Source: UCB3 sp964415605 (lineage in GTDB: Bacteria > Chloroflexota > Anaerolineae > Epilineales > Epilineaceae). Taken from it: 5,676 nucleotides of DNA. The DNA is taken from positions 1-5,676 of the forward strand of contig CAYQBA010000241.1 of the NCBI GenBank assembly GCA_964415605.1, read 5' to 3'. Each line of letters opens with the position of its first letter. Position 1 is the first letter of the stretch. The notes beneath the pieces are model-generated. The model saw nothing but the letters and a program-made list of their open reading frames with translations. It did not search any database and was not told where the DNA came from. Position numbers and translations under genes: made by a program. This document shows, piece after piece, positions 5,669-5,676 of the stretch.

Positions 5669-5676
5669 ATAACACC

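Overview
The window is a very GC-rich bacterial fragment (by eye about 70% or more G+C, almost every third codon position G or C). It holds two plus-strand genes for exported proteins: a large surface protein cut off by the left edge, and a PQQ-dependent sugar dehydrogenase. Four features together suggest an uncultivated member of Chloroflexota: DUF11 repeats in a giant exported protein, a dockerin of the form VNLFDLVLVGSNY, a Pro/Thr linker before a C-terminus, and C-termini of the R-[IV]-[YF]-x-P type. This is inference from family habits, not a phylogenetic result. A high-GC actinobacterium or other phylum cannot be excluded.

Region 1 (1-4045) is one open frame with no start codon in the window; 1347 residues are visible. 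Its modules in order are: an unrecognised N-terminal region (2-685); five tandem DUF11-type Ig-like units of about 135 residues (686-2707); a fibronectin-III-like domain (2714-3013); a carboxypeptidase-regulatory-like beta domain (3038-3274); an internal type I dockerin with two calcium loops (3275-3433); a cohesin-like domain (about 3587-3950); and a short basic tail after an ERIYLP motif. This reads as a stalk plus docking head on the cell surface.

Region 2 (4046-4225) is an intergenic gap. It contains a perfect 16-bp GC hairpin that probably terminates the first gene, and then a clear Shine-Dalgarno sequence for the next gene. I see no convincing promoter.

Region 3 (4226-5593) encodes a glucose/sorbosone dehydrogenase-family beta-propeller with a signal-peptide-like N-terminus and two plausible starts. 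The last 83 bases carry an extreme C-run/G-run inverted repeat that is either a terminator or an assembly artefact at a contig end.

The genes look separately transcribed, but both products are probably exported and both end in a similar short tail (LEP...ER-[IV]-[YF]-x-P...basic). A shared surface-sorting or retention signal is the most interesting hypothesis here. A cell-surface carbohydrate-handling role is possible, but only the second gene's enzymatic class is well supported.
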